Shown here in pieces: positions 1 through 8,818 of a stretch of DNA of 64,000 nucleotides. The stretch is taken from NCBI GenBank assembly GCA_026394265.1, contig JAPKYO010000047.1, positions 38,260-102,259 of the forward strand, written 5' to 3'. The position numbers were made by a program, and so were the translations under genes. Each line of letters opens with the position of its first letter. Positions within the stretch are counted from its first letter, which is position 1. This stretch comes from Candidatus Bathyarchaeota archaeon (lineage in GTDB: Archaea; Thermoproteota; Bathyarchaeia; TCS64). The notes beneath the pieces are model-generated. The model made no database searches, was not told the origin of the DNA, and saw only the letters and a list, made by a program, of their open reading frames with translations.

Positions 1-154
1 GCGTGACATCCTTTATCGATAAGCCCTCGTTTGTCAGGCTCGCCTTTAGCTCTTGCATCCCTCCGGGCCAGCCGACATCGATTAACAGCTTCGCCTTCTC
101 GGTGACTAGGAGGTAGCAGTTGACCGACCTGTATCCGACGTTTAGTATCTTCAC
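1..154 (-). CDS. MBL-fold metallo-hydrolase, N-terminal fragment
   Basis: The first 51 codons of a gene that runs off the left edge. The translation begins VKILNVGYRSVNCYLLV and continues to a LLIDVGWPGG segment. This is the usual beta-strand and DxG start of the metallo-beta-lactamase fold; the HxHxDH metal motif would lie beyond the edge. The start is a GTG with a strong ribosome site (GGGAGGAG) just upstream. The gene is divergent from the tRNA-Ala. The substrate cannot be told from this fragment. Confidence 0.6.
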   Translation of the reverse strand, partial: MKILNVGYRSVNCYLLVTEKAKLLIDVGWPGGMQELKASLTNEGLSIKDVT

Positions 155-202
155 GGCTGCTCCTCCCGGTTGCTCACCGTCAACGTGCCGAAGCTGAAAA
201 AG

Positions 203-211
203 GCTTTTAAC
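203..211 (+). promoter_or_regulatory. TATA-like box for tRNA-Ala
   Basis: A GCTTTTAAC sequence is centred about 30 bp before the mature 5' end of tRNA-Ala. This is the distance expected for an archaeal TATA box. Inferred from position and sequence only. Confidence 0.45.
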
Positions 212-236
212 TCCGTTGAGGGTTTGAAGGGGCGTT

Positions 237-311
237 GGGCGCGTAGATTAGTAGTAGATCGCCTGCCTCGCACGCAGGAGGTCAGGGGTTCAATTCCCCT
301 CGCGTCCACCA
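237..311 (+). tRNA. tRNA-Ala (CGC)
   Basis: A full cloverleaf can be folded. The seven-pair acceptor is GGGCGCG with CGCGTCC. The anticodon stem CCTGC/GCAGG holds loop CTCGCAC with anticodon CGC. The T arm is AGGGG-TTCAATT-CCCCT. The discriminator is A and CCA is encoded (309-311). No intron is seen. Confidence 0.93.
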
Positions 312-572
312 CATCCCCTAAAAATTACTTCTACTCCTCCCCAGTTTTAGACTACATTCGCCATCTGGAGACGTATCGAGAAGCTGAGAAGTTCATTATT
401 ATCCTTAAAACCTCGACATTTACTATCCATACAACGTATATTCTGGAAATAAACGTTTAAATATCCTACCCATCACCTCACACGAAATATAGTGAATAAA
501 AAGTGGGGATACTTCTCGGGAAAAACCACGACTCATCCTAATACGCAGCGTCTTGTGGTGGAATGTTAACTA
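312..572. other. Intergenic region with probable operon promoter
   Basis: No gene is visible here. The stretch is AT-rich. A TTTAAATAT box lies at 456-464 and is a candidate promoter for the hydrogenase-4-like operon that starts at 573; it would leave a leader of about 85-90 nt. A GTGGTGGAA purine-rich stretch just before 573 may serve as the ribosome site. Confidence 0.35.
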
Positions 573-2519
573 TTGATTGAGTCCCTCTACCAGATCGGCC
601 TGCTCATCCTCATCCTGAGTATACTGTTTCCCCTCACGATATTCCTCAAGAAGAGCGCCGTCCCCCGGACCCTGTCAAACATATCCCTGATACTATCCTC
701 ACTCCTGCTCTCCGTGGCGTCTGTGCTGCTTCTGCTCCAAGGCGGCGAAGTAACCATCACGAGTTATATGTTCGCCCCGAACCTCACACTCTCATTATCC
801 GTCGACCGCCTCTCAGCATTCTTCATCCTCGTAATAGCCATCGTGAGCTTCAGCGTCGCGGTCTTCTCCCCCGGGTACCTCCACCACCTCGAATCCGAGC
901 GCCGCAGGAGCATAGTCACCTCCGCGACGAGCCTCTTCGTCGCCTCGATGCTGCTGCTGGTGATCTCCCGCGACATCTTCTCATTCCTCCTCTTCTGGGA
1001 GGCGATGTCCCTCTCCTCGTTCATGTTGGTAATGACGAACTATGAGGAGCGGGAGGCGGGGAAGGCTGGGCTGTTCTACTTCGCGATGACGCAGCTGAGC
1101 ACGATGTGCCTGATGTCGGGTTTCCTCGCCCTCTACGCGTTGACGGGCTCTTACTCGATACCCTTCGCGGGTGTCGTGGACCCCGTCGCCCTCAGTGTCG
1201 TCTTCGTCGTTCTCTTCGTCGGCTTCGGCATCAAGGCGGGCGTGGTGCCCTTCCACAAGTGGCTTCCATATGCCCACCCGGCGAGCCCCTCGAACATCTC
1301 CGCCCTAATGTCGGGGGTCATGATCAAGGTCGCCATCTACGGCCTGATCCGATTCGTCTCCGGCGTCGCCTCCCCGCCCCTATGGTGGGGCAGCCTCATA
1401 CTCGTCGCCGGCACAGTATCCGCCGTCCTAGGCGTCATCTACGCCATGAAGGAGCACGACGTCAAGCGCCTACTCGCCTACCACAGCATCGAGAACATCG
1501 GCATCATACTCATCGCCTACGGCCTCTCCGTGACATTCACCGGCTACGGCCTAGCCGACCTCGCCAACCTCTGCCTCGTCGCCGCACTCTTCCACACCCT
1601 CAACCACGCACTCTTCAAGAGTCTCCTATTCATGACCGCGGGCTCAGTCATCAACGCCACCGGGGTCAGGAACGTCGAGGAGCTGGGCGGGTTGATCAAG
1701 AGGATGCCGTACACGGCTGTCCTCTTCCTCGTCGGCGCAGTCGCCATCTCCGGGCTGCCCCCATTCAACGGCTTCGTAAGCGAACTCATGATATTCCAGG
1801 CCTTCCTCAGCGGCTGGCGCGTCGGCGGCCCGCTGGAGTCCGCCGTGATGCTGACGTGCCTCGCCGTCTTCGCGTTGACGAGCGCCCTCGCCGCCGCCTG
1901 CTTCGTGAAGCTCTTCGGCACGATGTTCCTGGCCATGCCCCGGTCCGAGGAGGCGGCTGAGGCGCACGAGGTCGGCCTCGGCATGCTCGTCGGCCCCGCC
2001 GTCCCTGCGGCGCTCTGCATACTCCTCGGCGTATTCTCCTACCAGATACTCGCACCCATGGGACTCGGCGCATACGTGCCCAACATGGCCGTCTTCGGCC
2101 TCGCATTGCTCGCCACGGGCGCCGTCGTATTCGCCTCTGTGCGCCTACTCGCCTCCCGCGAGACACGCGTCACCGAGACGTGGGGCTGCGGCATCCCGAA
2201 GCAGGACCCGCGGATGGAGTACACGCCCTCTGGCTTCTCGGAGCCCATCATGGTTATCTTCAAGCAGATATACCGCACGCAGGAGCGCCTCGACCTCACC
2301 TACTACGACAGGAACCGCGTCATCCTCCGCGGCGGCCTCGCCGAGATACGCCTCTTCAAGCTGTTCGAAGAGAGGCTCTACCTCCCAGTGGCACGCGCCG
2401 CGCTGCGCGTATCGGAGGCGCTGAACAGGGCGCAGGAGGACCAGCTCTCCGACACCTACCTGCTATACATCTTCGCGGCGTGCCTAGTGCTGCTCATCGC
2501 CGGGGGGCTGTTCCTATGA
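573..2519 (+). CDS. hyfB: Antiporter-like membrane subunit of hydrogenase-4-type complex (HyfB/NuoL family)
   Basis: 648-residue polytopic protein of the proton-translocating NuoL/MrpA/HyfB family. The central antiporter domain (about residues 60-420) keeps the expected charged membrane residues: Glu in LLFWEAMSLSS, Lys in FGIKAGVVPFHKWLP, and the HTLNHALFKSLLF segment with His and Lys. The C-terminal part carries a soluble stretch and a last helix near 630-648, typical of HyfB-like subunits. It probably moves protons or sodium ions across the membrane. The start is TTG at 573. It overlaps the next gene by four bases and opens a six-gene operon whose catalytic-type subunits have lost metal ligands. 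Confidence 0.88.
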   Translation: MIESLYQIGLLILILSILFPLTIFLKKSAVPRTLSNISLILSSLLLSVASVLLLLQGGEVTITSYMFAPNLTLSLSVDRLSAFFILVIAIVSFSVAVFSPGYLHHLESERRRSIVTSATSLFVASMLLLVISRDIFSFLLFWEAMSLSSFMLVMTNYEEREAGKAGLFYFAMTQLSTMCLMSGFLALYALTGSYSIPFAGVVDPVALSVVFVVLFVGFGIKAGVVPFHKWLPYAHPASPSNISALMSGVMIKVAIYGLIRFVSGVASPPLWWGSLILVAGTVSAVLGVIYAMKEHDVKRLLAYHSIENIGIILIAYGLSVTFTGYGLADLANLCLVAALFHTLNHALFKSLLFMTAGSVINATGVRNVEELGGLIKRMPYTAVLFLVGAVAISGLPPFNGFVSELMIFQAFLSGWRVGGPLESAVMLTCLAVFALTSALAAACFVKLFGTMFLAMPRSEEAAEAHEVGLGMLVGPAVPAALCILLGVFSYQILAPMGLGAYVPNMAVFGLALLATGAVVFASVRLLASRETRVTETWGCGIPKQDPRMEYTPSGFSEPIMVIFKQIYRTQERLDLTYYDRNRVILRGGLAEIRLFKLFEERLYLPVARAALRVSEALNRAQEDQLSDTYLLYIFAACLVLLIAGGLFL

Positions 2520-3457
2520 TAGACTCACTGGCATACGTCGCCCTGAACACGCTCACGTTCCTCCTCGTCTCCCCGCTCTTCGTCAGCCTCATCAAGAAGG
2601 TGAAGGCGTGGTGCCAGGGGAGGCGCGGCCCACCGCTCCTGCAGACCTACTACAACCTCGCCAAGCTGGCGCGTAAGGAGGTCGTCTACTCCTCCACCTC
2701 GTCGTGGGTGATGCGCTTCACGCCGTACCTTAGCATGTCGGTGCTCATAGTGGCATCCATCGCGGTGCCCCTCGTCCTCGTCCCCGGCGACATCTGGGGC
2801 CTCGGCAACGTCATCCTCCTCGTCTACGCGCTGGCGCTCGCAAAGTTCTTCATGGCGCTCTCGGGGCTCGACGCTGGGAGCACATTCGGGGGCATGGGGA
2901 GCAGCCGGGAGATGAGCATATCCGCCGTCTTCGAGCCCGTCGTCATCATGGTCTTCGCCGCCCTCAGCTACCTGCTACACACGACGGACGTCCCGCAGAT
3001 GCTGGGGCTCGGCATAGACAACCCCCTCGTACTCGCCCACCCCACACTCATACTGCTCCTCATCAGCCTCTTCATAATCCTCATAGTCGAGACCGCCCGC
3101 GTGCCCGTCGACAACCCGGAGACACACCTCGAACTCACGATGATACACGAGGCCATGATCCTCGAACAGAGTGGGAGGAACCTTGCCCTCATGGAGTACT
3201 CGTACGCGCTGAAGAACACGCTCTTCATCGCCCTGCTCGTCAACCTCGCCTTCCCCGTTGGGCTGACGGCTGAACTATCCGCGGCCTCGCTGGTCATCGG
3301 CCTTGTGCTCTTCCTCGTCAAGGGCGTCGCGGCCTCCGTCGTCATCGGCCTCGTCGAGTCCTCGCTCGCCAAGTACCGCCTCTTCAGGATACCCAGCATG
3401 TTCACCGTCGTCCTGTTCTTCTCCTTCCTCACGATCATCCTGGAGGTCTTCGGGTGA
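2516..3457 (+). CDS. hyfC: Membrane anchor subunit of hydrogenase-4-type complex (HyfC/NuoH family)
   Basis: 313 residues, about eight membrane helices, NuoH/HyfC family. This subunit links the peripheral arm to the membrane arm in complex I and group 4 hydrogenases. Family segments are visible: QGRRGPPLLQTYYNLAKLARK in the first cytoplasmic loop and VPVDNPETHLELTMIHEAM in the acidic central loop. The ATG at 2516 overlaps the stop of hyfB (ATGA). A longer frame extends upstream inside hyfB but only the part from 2516 resembles the family, so that start is chosen. Confidence 0.9.
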   Translation: MIDSLAYVALNTLTFLLVSPLFVSLIKKVKAWCQGRRGPPLLQTYYNLAKLARKEVVYSSTSSWVMRFTPYLSMSVLIVASIAVPLVLVPGDIWGLGNVILLVYALALAKFFMALSGLDAGSTFGGMGSSREMSISAVFEPVVIMVFAALSYLLHTTDVPQMLGLGIDNPLVLAHPTLILLLISLFIILIVETARVPVDNPETHLELTMIHEAMILEQSGRNLALMEYSYALKNTLFIALLVNLAFPVGLTAELSAASLVIGLVLFLVKGVAASVVIGLVESSLAKYRLFRIPSMFTVVLFFSFLTIILEVFG

Positions 3458-4140
3458 TGGACGCCGCCTTCATCGCCGAGGTGATTCGTATCCTGCTTGT
3501 TCTCGTCGTCGTCACGGCGGCGGCGATAATCGTTGTGAGGGACATACCATTCCTCTTCACCGGGTACGCCTTCCAGTCCCTGCTGCTCGCCCTCGTCGCG
3601 TTTGCCCTCTACGCGGAGACGGGGGAGCTATCTCTCATAGGCGTCGGTGTGGCCACCATCGTCAGCAAGACGCTGCTCATTCCCCGCTTCATGGGTAAGA
3701 TACACGGGGACATGAAGATTCGCCGAGACGTCGAGTTCCACATACTCAGCCCAACGACCAGCGTCATCCTCAGCGCTGCGATACTCTTCGTCGTCCACTA
3801 CTCCTTCCAGCGATTCGCCGCCGTGCTCGAACTCGATACAGTTCACTACCTTGGCACCATATTCGGCATACTCCTCACCTTCATGGGGCTGCTCGTCATG
3901 TTCAGCAGGAGGAAGCCGATCACGAAGATCGTGGGCTACTTGACGATGGAGAATGGCGTCCTGCTCTTCAGCCTCTTCTTCGCGGCGCTCCCCCTCGTCT
4001 TCGAGGTCATAGTGACCGTGGACCTGATCGTGCTCGTGCTGCTGTCGACGATCCTCGCCTTCGGGGAGGACTCGGACGTGGACGCGTTCCAGCGGAGGCT
4101 CGTGCCTTTCAGGACGTGGATTCTGGAGGAAGAAGATTGA
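3454..4140 (+). CDS. hyfE: Membrane subunit of hydrogenase-4-type complex (HyfE family)
   Basis: 228 residues with about six to seven membrane helices. The first half resembles HyfE and the segment around FSRRKPITKIVGYLTMENGV resembles the NuoK-like half, including an acidic residue in the last-but-one helix pair. In the family it forms part of the ion path between the two antiporter-like subunits. The start is GTG at 3454, or ATG at 3457; a GGAGG site lies at a good distance from the GTG. It overlaps hyfC and is followed by hyfF with overlap. Confidence 0.85.
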   Translation: MMDAAFIAEVIRILLVLVVVTAAAIIVVRDIPFLFTGYAFQSLLLALVAFALYAETGELSLIGVGVATIVSKTLLIPRFMGKIHGDMKIRRDVEFHILSPTTSVILSAAILFVVHYSFQRFAAVLELDTVHYLGTIFGILLTFMGLLVMFSRRKPITKIVGYLTMENGVLLFSLFFAALPLVFEVIVTVDLIVLVLLSTILAFGEDSDVDAFQRRLVPFRTWILEEED

Positions 4141-5582
4141 TCGAACTCTATGCGTTGCTCTGCGTCGCGGCGCTCGCCGTCGTCGTCATCTCGAAGGACC
4201 GGAGGCTGATGAACGCCGCCACGGTGGTTGACGCCGCTGGCTGCCTCGCGTTGGCGGTCTACGGCCTCGCCGCCGTCCCCATGCCCGTCTACTACCTCGC
4301 CGACCGTCTATTCGCCCTCACGAACCTGGGGCTCTACATGGTTGCCTCCGCCTCCGCCGTCTTCCTCCTCGCCGCCGTCTACAGCGACGGTTACGTCCCC
4401 GATCTGCTTAACATGGGCGCCATGAAGAGGGAGAACCTCCGCCTCTTCTACGTCTCATTCAACCTGCTCCTGCTGTCCGTGATCCTTGCATTCCTGTCAA
4501 ACAGCCTCGCCCTGTTCTGGGTCTTCACCGAGTTGACCACCCTCTTCTCATGTGTCCTGATCATCTCGGTCAGGGACCGGGGGGTTATCCACGCGGCGTT
4601 GAACTACGTTTTCATCGCCTCGGCGGCCATGATCTTCAGCTTCATGGGCATCCTGATGGTCTACGCCCTGACCCAGCGGGGAGGCGGGGTCGTCGCCCTC
4701 AACTGGGACAGCCTCGCCGCGGGTGCCTCGTCGTTCAACCCGTCGCTGCTCGGCTTGGCGGCGGTATTCATGTTCATAGGCTTCGCTGCGAAGGCGGCTG
4801 TGGCCCCGTTCCACACGGGGCTCGCCCCCGTCTACGGTAGGGGCCCGGTCATCTTCAGCATCCTCTCCGGGTCGCTCCTCACCATCGGTGTGTACGGGCT
4901 GATACGCGTCAACTCGGTCGTCGCGGCGACGGCTGCTGCCCCCACTTTCTCGATGATACTAATCTGCTTCGGCGTCTTCACCATCGCCGTCGCGGGGTTC
5001 ACTATGCTCGCACAGAGGCGGCTGCGCCGGCTATTCGCGTTCTCTAGCGTGGAGAACATGGGCGTCGCCCTCATCGCGGTGGGGGTCGGGACACCCGTGG
5101 CGTTGCTCTGGGTGCTCTACCACGTCGCCGCCCACGCCCTCGCTAAGGCTCTCATCTTCTTCTCACACGGGATTCTGCGTGTGCAGTACCGCAGCGTCGA
5201 TGACGAGAAGGTCGTAAACCTGATCCGGCTCCAGCCACTCGCCTTCGCCGGGCTCATCGTCGGGTCCGCCGCGGTGATCGGCGCGCCCCTGCTGCCCATC
5301 TTCATGTCGAAGTTCTTCATACTCAGCGAGTTGGCACGCCTGTCGCCGATCCTCCTCGGGTTAACCATACTGTTGCTGGCTGTGGTGGCGATCGCCGTCG
5401 GCTACTCACTGATGCGCGTTGTTACCCGGGTCGAGGGCGGCGGGCCGGAGGCCGTGGCGATTCCCTCCTCGATGAGGGCCCCGATAGTCGCCTTGATCCT
5501 GATACTGTTCGTACTCGGCTTAGCCATGCCCGAGGGGCTGAGGGCAGTCCTGGCGGGCGCCCTCGCCGAGCTTGGAGTCTGA
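4137..5582 (+). CDS. hyfF: Second antiporter-like subunit (HyfF/NuoN-like)
   Basis: About 481 residues, polytopic, NuoL/N/HyfF family. Conserved features: LFWVFTELTTLFSCVLI (membrane Glu), GFAAKAAVAPFHTGLAP (membrane Lys), RRLFAFSSVENMGVALIAVG and YHVAAHALAKALIFFSHG. With hyfB it would give the complex two ion-pumping modules. I choose the TTG at 4137, which overlaps the hyfE stop and has GGAGG about 10 bases upstream, over a GTG at 4116. The hyfB gene starts the same way (TTG followed by Ile-Glu). Confidence 0.86.
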   Translation: MIELYALLCVAALAVVVISKDRRLMNAATVVDAAGCLALAVYGLAAVPMPVYYLADRLFALTNLGLYMVASASAVFLLAAVYSDGYVPDLLNMGAMKRENLRLFYVSFNLLLLSVILAFLSNSLALFWVFTELTTLFSCVLIISVRDRGVIHAALNYVFIASAAMIFSFMGILMVYALTQRGGGVVALNWDSLAAGASSFNPSLLGLAAVFMFIGFAAKAAVAPFHTGLAPVYGRGPVIFSILSGSLLTIGVYGLIRVNSVVAATAAAPTFSMILICFGVFTIAVAGFTMLAQRRLRRLFAFSSVENMGVALIAVGVGTPVALLWVLYHVAAHALAKALIFFSHGILRVQYRSVDDEKVVNLIRLQPLAFAGLIVGSAAVIGAPLLPIFMSKFFILSELARLSPILLGLTILLLAVVAIAVGYSLMRVVTRVEGGGPEAVAIPSSMRAPIVALILILFVLGLAMPEGLRAVLAGALAELGV

Positions 5583-5587
5583 GCGCC

Positions 5588-7138
5588 ATGACAAACATAA
5601 GGGAAGAAGCTGGGAGACTCTTCGAGGGCACGGTAACCTACGAGGCAAACAACGAGTACTACCTCGCCATTGACGAGGGCAGCTTCCAGGACGCCATACA
5701 CGCGCTAGCCGAGGCCGGTTTCGGCCTCGTCAGCCTGTTCTGCGTCGAGGGATTCGAGGGTGACGCACTCAGCATCATCTACGCCTTCGAGAAGAGGGGA
5801 GCCGAGGGGGTTCTCTTCATCGTCAGGGGCGTCGTGGGCGGGGTCACGTCGGTCGCCGACTTATTCCCGTCTGCGAGCTGGTATGAGAGGGAGGTCGGCG
5901 ACGGATTCGGCGTCAGGTTCGAGGGCGCATTCGATAGGCGCCGCCTCTTCCTTCACGAGGCCTACCCCGACTCCTTCCACCCACTGCAGAAGCTGTTCGT
6001 CAACGGTCCATTGAAACTGGGTGGGACGCCGGGCACTGAGCACCGCTTCAAGCGCGTCGCGGGGGAGGGCGTCTACCAGATACCCGTCGGCCCCGTCCAC
6101 GCCGGCGTCATCGAGCCGGGCCACTTCCGCTTCAGCGTCATCGGCGAATCCGTGTTCAGCCTCGAACTCCGGATGTTCTACAAGCACCGCGGCGTGGAGA
6201 AGCTCGCCGAGGGGCGTACCCCAGTCGACTGCGTCAAGATCGCCGAGGCGATAAGCGGTGACGAGTCCGCGTCGAACGCCGTCGCGTTCTGCCTCGCCGT
6301 AGAGAAGATCGCCGGCGCAGCCGTCCCCGAGAGGGGCTGGGCGCTCAGGACAATATACCTCGAGCTGGAGAGGATGTACGCCCTCCTCGGGGACCTCGCG
6401 GGGATGGTCGTAGACGTCGCCTACCCCGCCGGGGCGAGCCCATTCTTCATATTGCGCGAGGAGTTGCTCAGGTGGAACGGCGCCTTAACTGGGTCGCGTT
6501 TCCTCAAGGGCGCGGTGAGCCTGGGCGGAGTCACTGGAGACGTGGGCGACGGGAAACTCGCCGAGTTGGCGTCCTACCTCGGGTCATTCCAGTCCCGGTT
6601 CGCCGAGGCGCGTCGCCACGTGGTCTCAAACCCGAACGTCGTCGACAGGTTCGAGACGGCGGGCGTCCTGAAGCCGGGGCTTGTACCCTTGCTGAACGTC
6701 ACGGGGCCGGCCGCGAGGGCGTCCGGTGCACCCGTCGATACCCGCGTCGACCACCCCTACGGGATATACCCGACGCTCAACGTCCAGACTGGGACGCACG
6801 GCGACGGGGACGTGATGGCGAGGTTCCAGCAGAAGGCGGACGAGGTGCTCAACTCAGTCGCCATCGTTACGAGTTTGGCGAAGGCGATGCCGCAGGGCGC
6901 CGTCAACACGGATGTCTCAATCAGGGACGGCTACGCCTGCGGGCTCGTCGAGTCGCCGCGCGGCCAGAACTTCCACTGGGTCTACATCCGCGGCGGGCGT
7001 GTGAGCCGGTACAAGGTTAGGACCGCGTCCTACTGTAACTGGCAGGCGCTGGAGCACGCCGTGCCCGGGAACATCGTGCCCGACTTTCCTCTCGTAAACA
7101 AGAGCTTCAACCTCTCCTACGCGGGGACGGATCTCTAG
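5588..7138 (+). CDS. NiFe-hydrogenase-like large subunit without NiFe-binding cysteines (fused NuoC/NuoD type, Ehr-like)
   Basis: 516 residues. An N-terminal NuoC-like domain (about 1-145, with a WYEREVGDGFGVRF stretch and RRLFLHEAYPD) is fused to a NuoD/HycE-like large-subunit domain. In hydrogenases two CxxC motifs hold the NiFe site. Here the first site region reads DCVKIAEAISGDESAS (about 214-229) and the C-terminus reads NLSYAGTDL (508-516), so neither CxxC pair is present. The protein therefore cannot carry a classical NiFe centre. This matches the energy-converting hydrogenase-related (Ehr) complexes described in the literature. It lies between the membrane subunits and the small subunit in one operon. 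Confidence 0.88.
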   Translation: MTNIREEAGRLFEGTVTYEANNEYYLAIDEGSFQDAIHALAEAGFGLVSLFCVEGFEGDALSIIYAFEKRGAEGVLFIVRGVVGGVTSVADLFPSASWYEREVGDGFGVRFEGAFDRRRLFLHEAYPDSFHPLQKLFVNGPLKLGGTPGTEHRFKRVAGEGVYQIPVGPVHAGVIEPGHFRFSVIGESVFSLELRMFYKHRGVEKLAEGRTPVDCVKIAEAISGDESASNAVAFCLAVEKIAGAAVPERGWALRTIYLELERMYALLGDLAGMVVDVAYPAGASPFFILREELLRWNGALTGSRFLKGAVSLGGVTGDVGDGKLAELASYLGSFQSRFAEARRHVVSNPNVVDRFETAGVLKPGLVPLLNVTGPAARASGAPVDTRVDHPYGIYPTLNVQTGTHGDGDVMARFQQKADEVLNSVAIVTSLAKAMPQGAVNTDVSIRDGYACGLVESPRGQNFHWVYIRGGRVSRYKVRTASYCNWQALEHAVPGNIVPDFPLVNKSFNLSYAGTDL

Positions 7139-7147
7139 GGTGATTGC

Positions 7148-7672
7148 ATGGAGACCGCAAAGAGATTCTTTGGAAAGAAGGCGACGGAGGAGATCATCCT
7201 CGAGGACGAGGAGTTTGAGGCGGTGGGTGTCCAGCTCAAGAGGGAGATCGACGCCGTCTTCGGGCGAAGCCTCGCCATTCGCGTGGTTGACACGGGCAGC
7301 GACAACTCCCCTGAGATCGAGTTGAACAACCTCGCCACGCCCCACTACGACGTCGAGAGGTTTGGCGTCAGCTTCGTCGCCTCCCCCCGCCACGCCGACG
7401 TCCTCGCCGTCACCGGCCCCGTCACACACAACATGGCCGGCGCCCTACTCAAGACATACGACGCGACGCCCTCTCCCAAGTATGTCGTCGCCATCGGTGA
7501 CGACGCCTGCGGCCTCGGCATCTTCAACGACTCCTACGCCATCGTAGGCGCAGTCGAGAAGGTGATACCCGTCGACCTGAAGATACCCGGCAACCCCCCG
7601 ACTCCAACCGAGATCATAAAGGGGCTCCTCGCTTTGATGAAGGCGGCGCGGGAAAAGCCCAGAAAAGCTTAG
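7148..7672 (+). CDS. NuoB/HyfI-like small subunit lacking the N2-type [4Fe-4S] ligands
   Basis: 174 residues of the NuoB/HyfI fold. The family motif that should read CxxC is VVDTGSDNSPEIEL, with Asp52 and Pro55 in the Cys places. The GDC site reads GDDACGLG (Asp119) and the final PGCPP reads PGNPP (Asn149). All four ligands of the proximal cluster are therefore replaced; Cys121 remains but is not enough to hold a cluster. The ATG at 7148 follows the large-subunit stop by nine bases. It is the last gene of the operon; no ferredoxin-like HyfH gene follows. Confidence 0.86.
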   Translation: METAKRFFGKKATEEIILEDEEFEAVGVQLKREIDAVFGRSLAIRVVDTGSDNSPEIELNNLATPHYDVERFGVSFVASPRHADVLAVTGPVTHNMAGALLKTYDATPSPKYVVAIGDDACGLGIFNDSYAIVGAVEKVIPVDLKIPGNPPTPTEIIKGLLALMKAAREKPRKA

Positions 7673-7691
7673 CCCCGATGGTAACGGGTGC

Positions 7692-8234
7692 TCACTTTAC
7701 CCCGCTCTTCACCCTTAGGTCCGCGAGTATCTGGTTGATCTTCTCGACGTTATCCTTTATGACGCGTATCGTCTCGGCGTTTAGCTGCTTTCTCTCCTCT
7801 GCGACGTAGGCTGCCTGTGAGATGAGTTTGAGGGGGTTCCTGATCTCCTGCTCCGTCTTGACGACGTCTTCGCCTATGTGGGCGAGCCTCTCCGCCTCGA
7901 TCAGCTGATTCGACTTAATCTCAATAATTTTCTCGAGGTTCTTCTCGTTCTTCTCGACCTGCTTGAATGCGTAGATGAGGATGATCATGAGCGTTGAGCC
8001 CATGAGGTAGTAGGCGTAGTCGCGGATCTCCTTTATCACGCCGGTGAAGGGGGCGTCCGTGACGTATGGTATGAGCAGGAGGGGGTAGATGAGCAGGATT
8101 ATCAACGCGCCCACGAAGAGCATCTTCTCGGTGTTCGTCCCCTCGCGCCTCCAGTGCCCGTAGAGGATGTAGCACGTGTAGAGGAGCAGCCCCATCAGGG
8201 TTAGCTCCAGTAAGGCGCCGATGAGGAAGTTCAT
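7692..8234 (-). CDS. Membrane protein with a degenerate histidine-kinase dimerisation helix
   Basis: 180 residues. About three membrane helices (5-25, 38-58, 73-91) are followed by a long charged coiled coil. Residues 128-135 read EQEIRNPL, which lines up with the H-box (HDLRNPL) of sensor kinases, but the phosphate-accepting His is Gln129. No HATPase domain follows: the protein ends about 45 residues later. It may be a signalling adaptor or the remnant of a kinase. It converges on the hydrogenase-like operon. Confidence 0.6.
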   Translation of the reverse strand: MNFLIGALLELTLMGLLLYTCYILYGHWRREGTNTEKMLFVGALIILLIYPLLLIPYVTDAPFTGVIKEIRDYAYYLMGSTLMIILIYAFKQVEKNEKNLEKIIEIKSNQLIEAERLAHIGEDVVKTEQEIRNPLKLISQAAYVAEERKQLNAETIRVIKDNVEKINQILADLRVKSGVK

Positions 8235-8241
8235 CTACCTA

Positions 8242-8805
8242 TTACTGTGCTTTCATGGTTAAACCTTGTTCGCCGGGGAGGAGCCTCCTGAATGGCACCC
8301 AGCGCCCCGTTTTGAGGTTGTAAAACCACGCCGCGTCGATGTCCTCCAGTAGCTGCTCGGTGATGGCGGCGACGGCCGGGTAGTAGGTGTTCTCGACCTC
8401 CACGCTCGTGGACTGGATGGGCACCATGCCTCCGGGGTACTCGTCGACGTGGTCCTTCAGGGCGGTGCAGGTCATGTCGAAAGTCTTCATGATGCCGTGC
8501 CCCTGGGTTATGACTGGGACGAAGGGGTAGGACCTGCAGATGGCGGGGCGGTAGGCGTGCATGAAGCATCCACCGAGCCCCCTGTGCGGGCAGGAGTTTA
8601 GGCGCATCTGATAGGCTATGACCCTGAACCCCGGATCCCTTGGGCTTACGCCAATTCCGTAGGCGGGCCTGACGTGGTCCTTCCTGAAGAGCTCGACCTC
8701 ACCGGGGAGGAGGGGCAGCCCCTTGCGGACGCCCTGCCTGTCAATCAGTAGCCTATTGCAGCATACACCGCAGTTGACGCAGTGGTAGGCGATTGGGTCG
8801 GGCAA
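8242..8805 (-). CDS. YkgJ-family CxxCxxCC cluster protein
   Basis: 187 residues. The N-terminus has CVNCGVCC and a later stretch has NSCPHRGLGGC followed by YRPAICRSYPF. This is the typical pattern of the YkgJ (UPF0153) family, thought to bind zinc or iron, or an iron-sulfur cluster. The function is unknown in the family. It lies 7 bp after the membrane sensor-like gene's start and 13 bp after the next upstream gene, so the three minus-strand genes may be one transcript. Confidence 0.82.
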   Translation of the reverse strand: MPDPIAYHCVNCGVCCNRLLIDRQGVRKGLPLLPGEVELFRKDHVRPAYGIGVSPRDPGFRVIAYQMRLNSCPHRGLGGCFMHAYRPAICRSYPFVPVITQGHGIMKTFDMTCTALKDHVDEYPGGMVPIQSTSVEVENTYYPAVAAITEQLLEDIDAAWFYNLKTGRWVPFRRLLPGEQGLTMKAQ

Positions 8806-8818
8806 GGCTTTTCCCGAC

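Noticed and set aside
230..311. tRNA-Ala starting at 230
   Set aside because: That start gives a mismatched acceptor and an overlong D loop; starting at 237 gives seven clean pairs.
1106..1960. Arg/Pro-rich open frames within hyfB and other GC-rich genes
   Set aside because: These are shadow frames of real genes caused by high GC; they show no family signal.
573..7672. Ordinary group 4 NiFe hydrogenase or formate hydrogenlyase
   Set aside because: The NiFe-binding Cys pairs and all four proximal-cluster ligands are missing, and no ferredoxin-like subunit follows.
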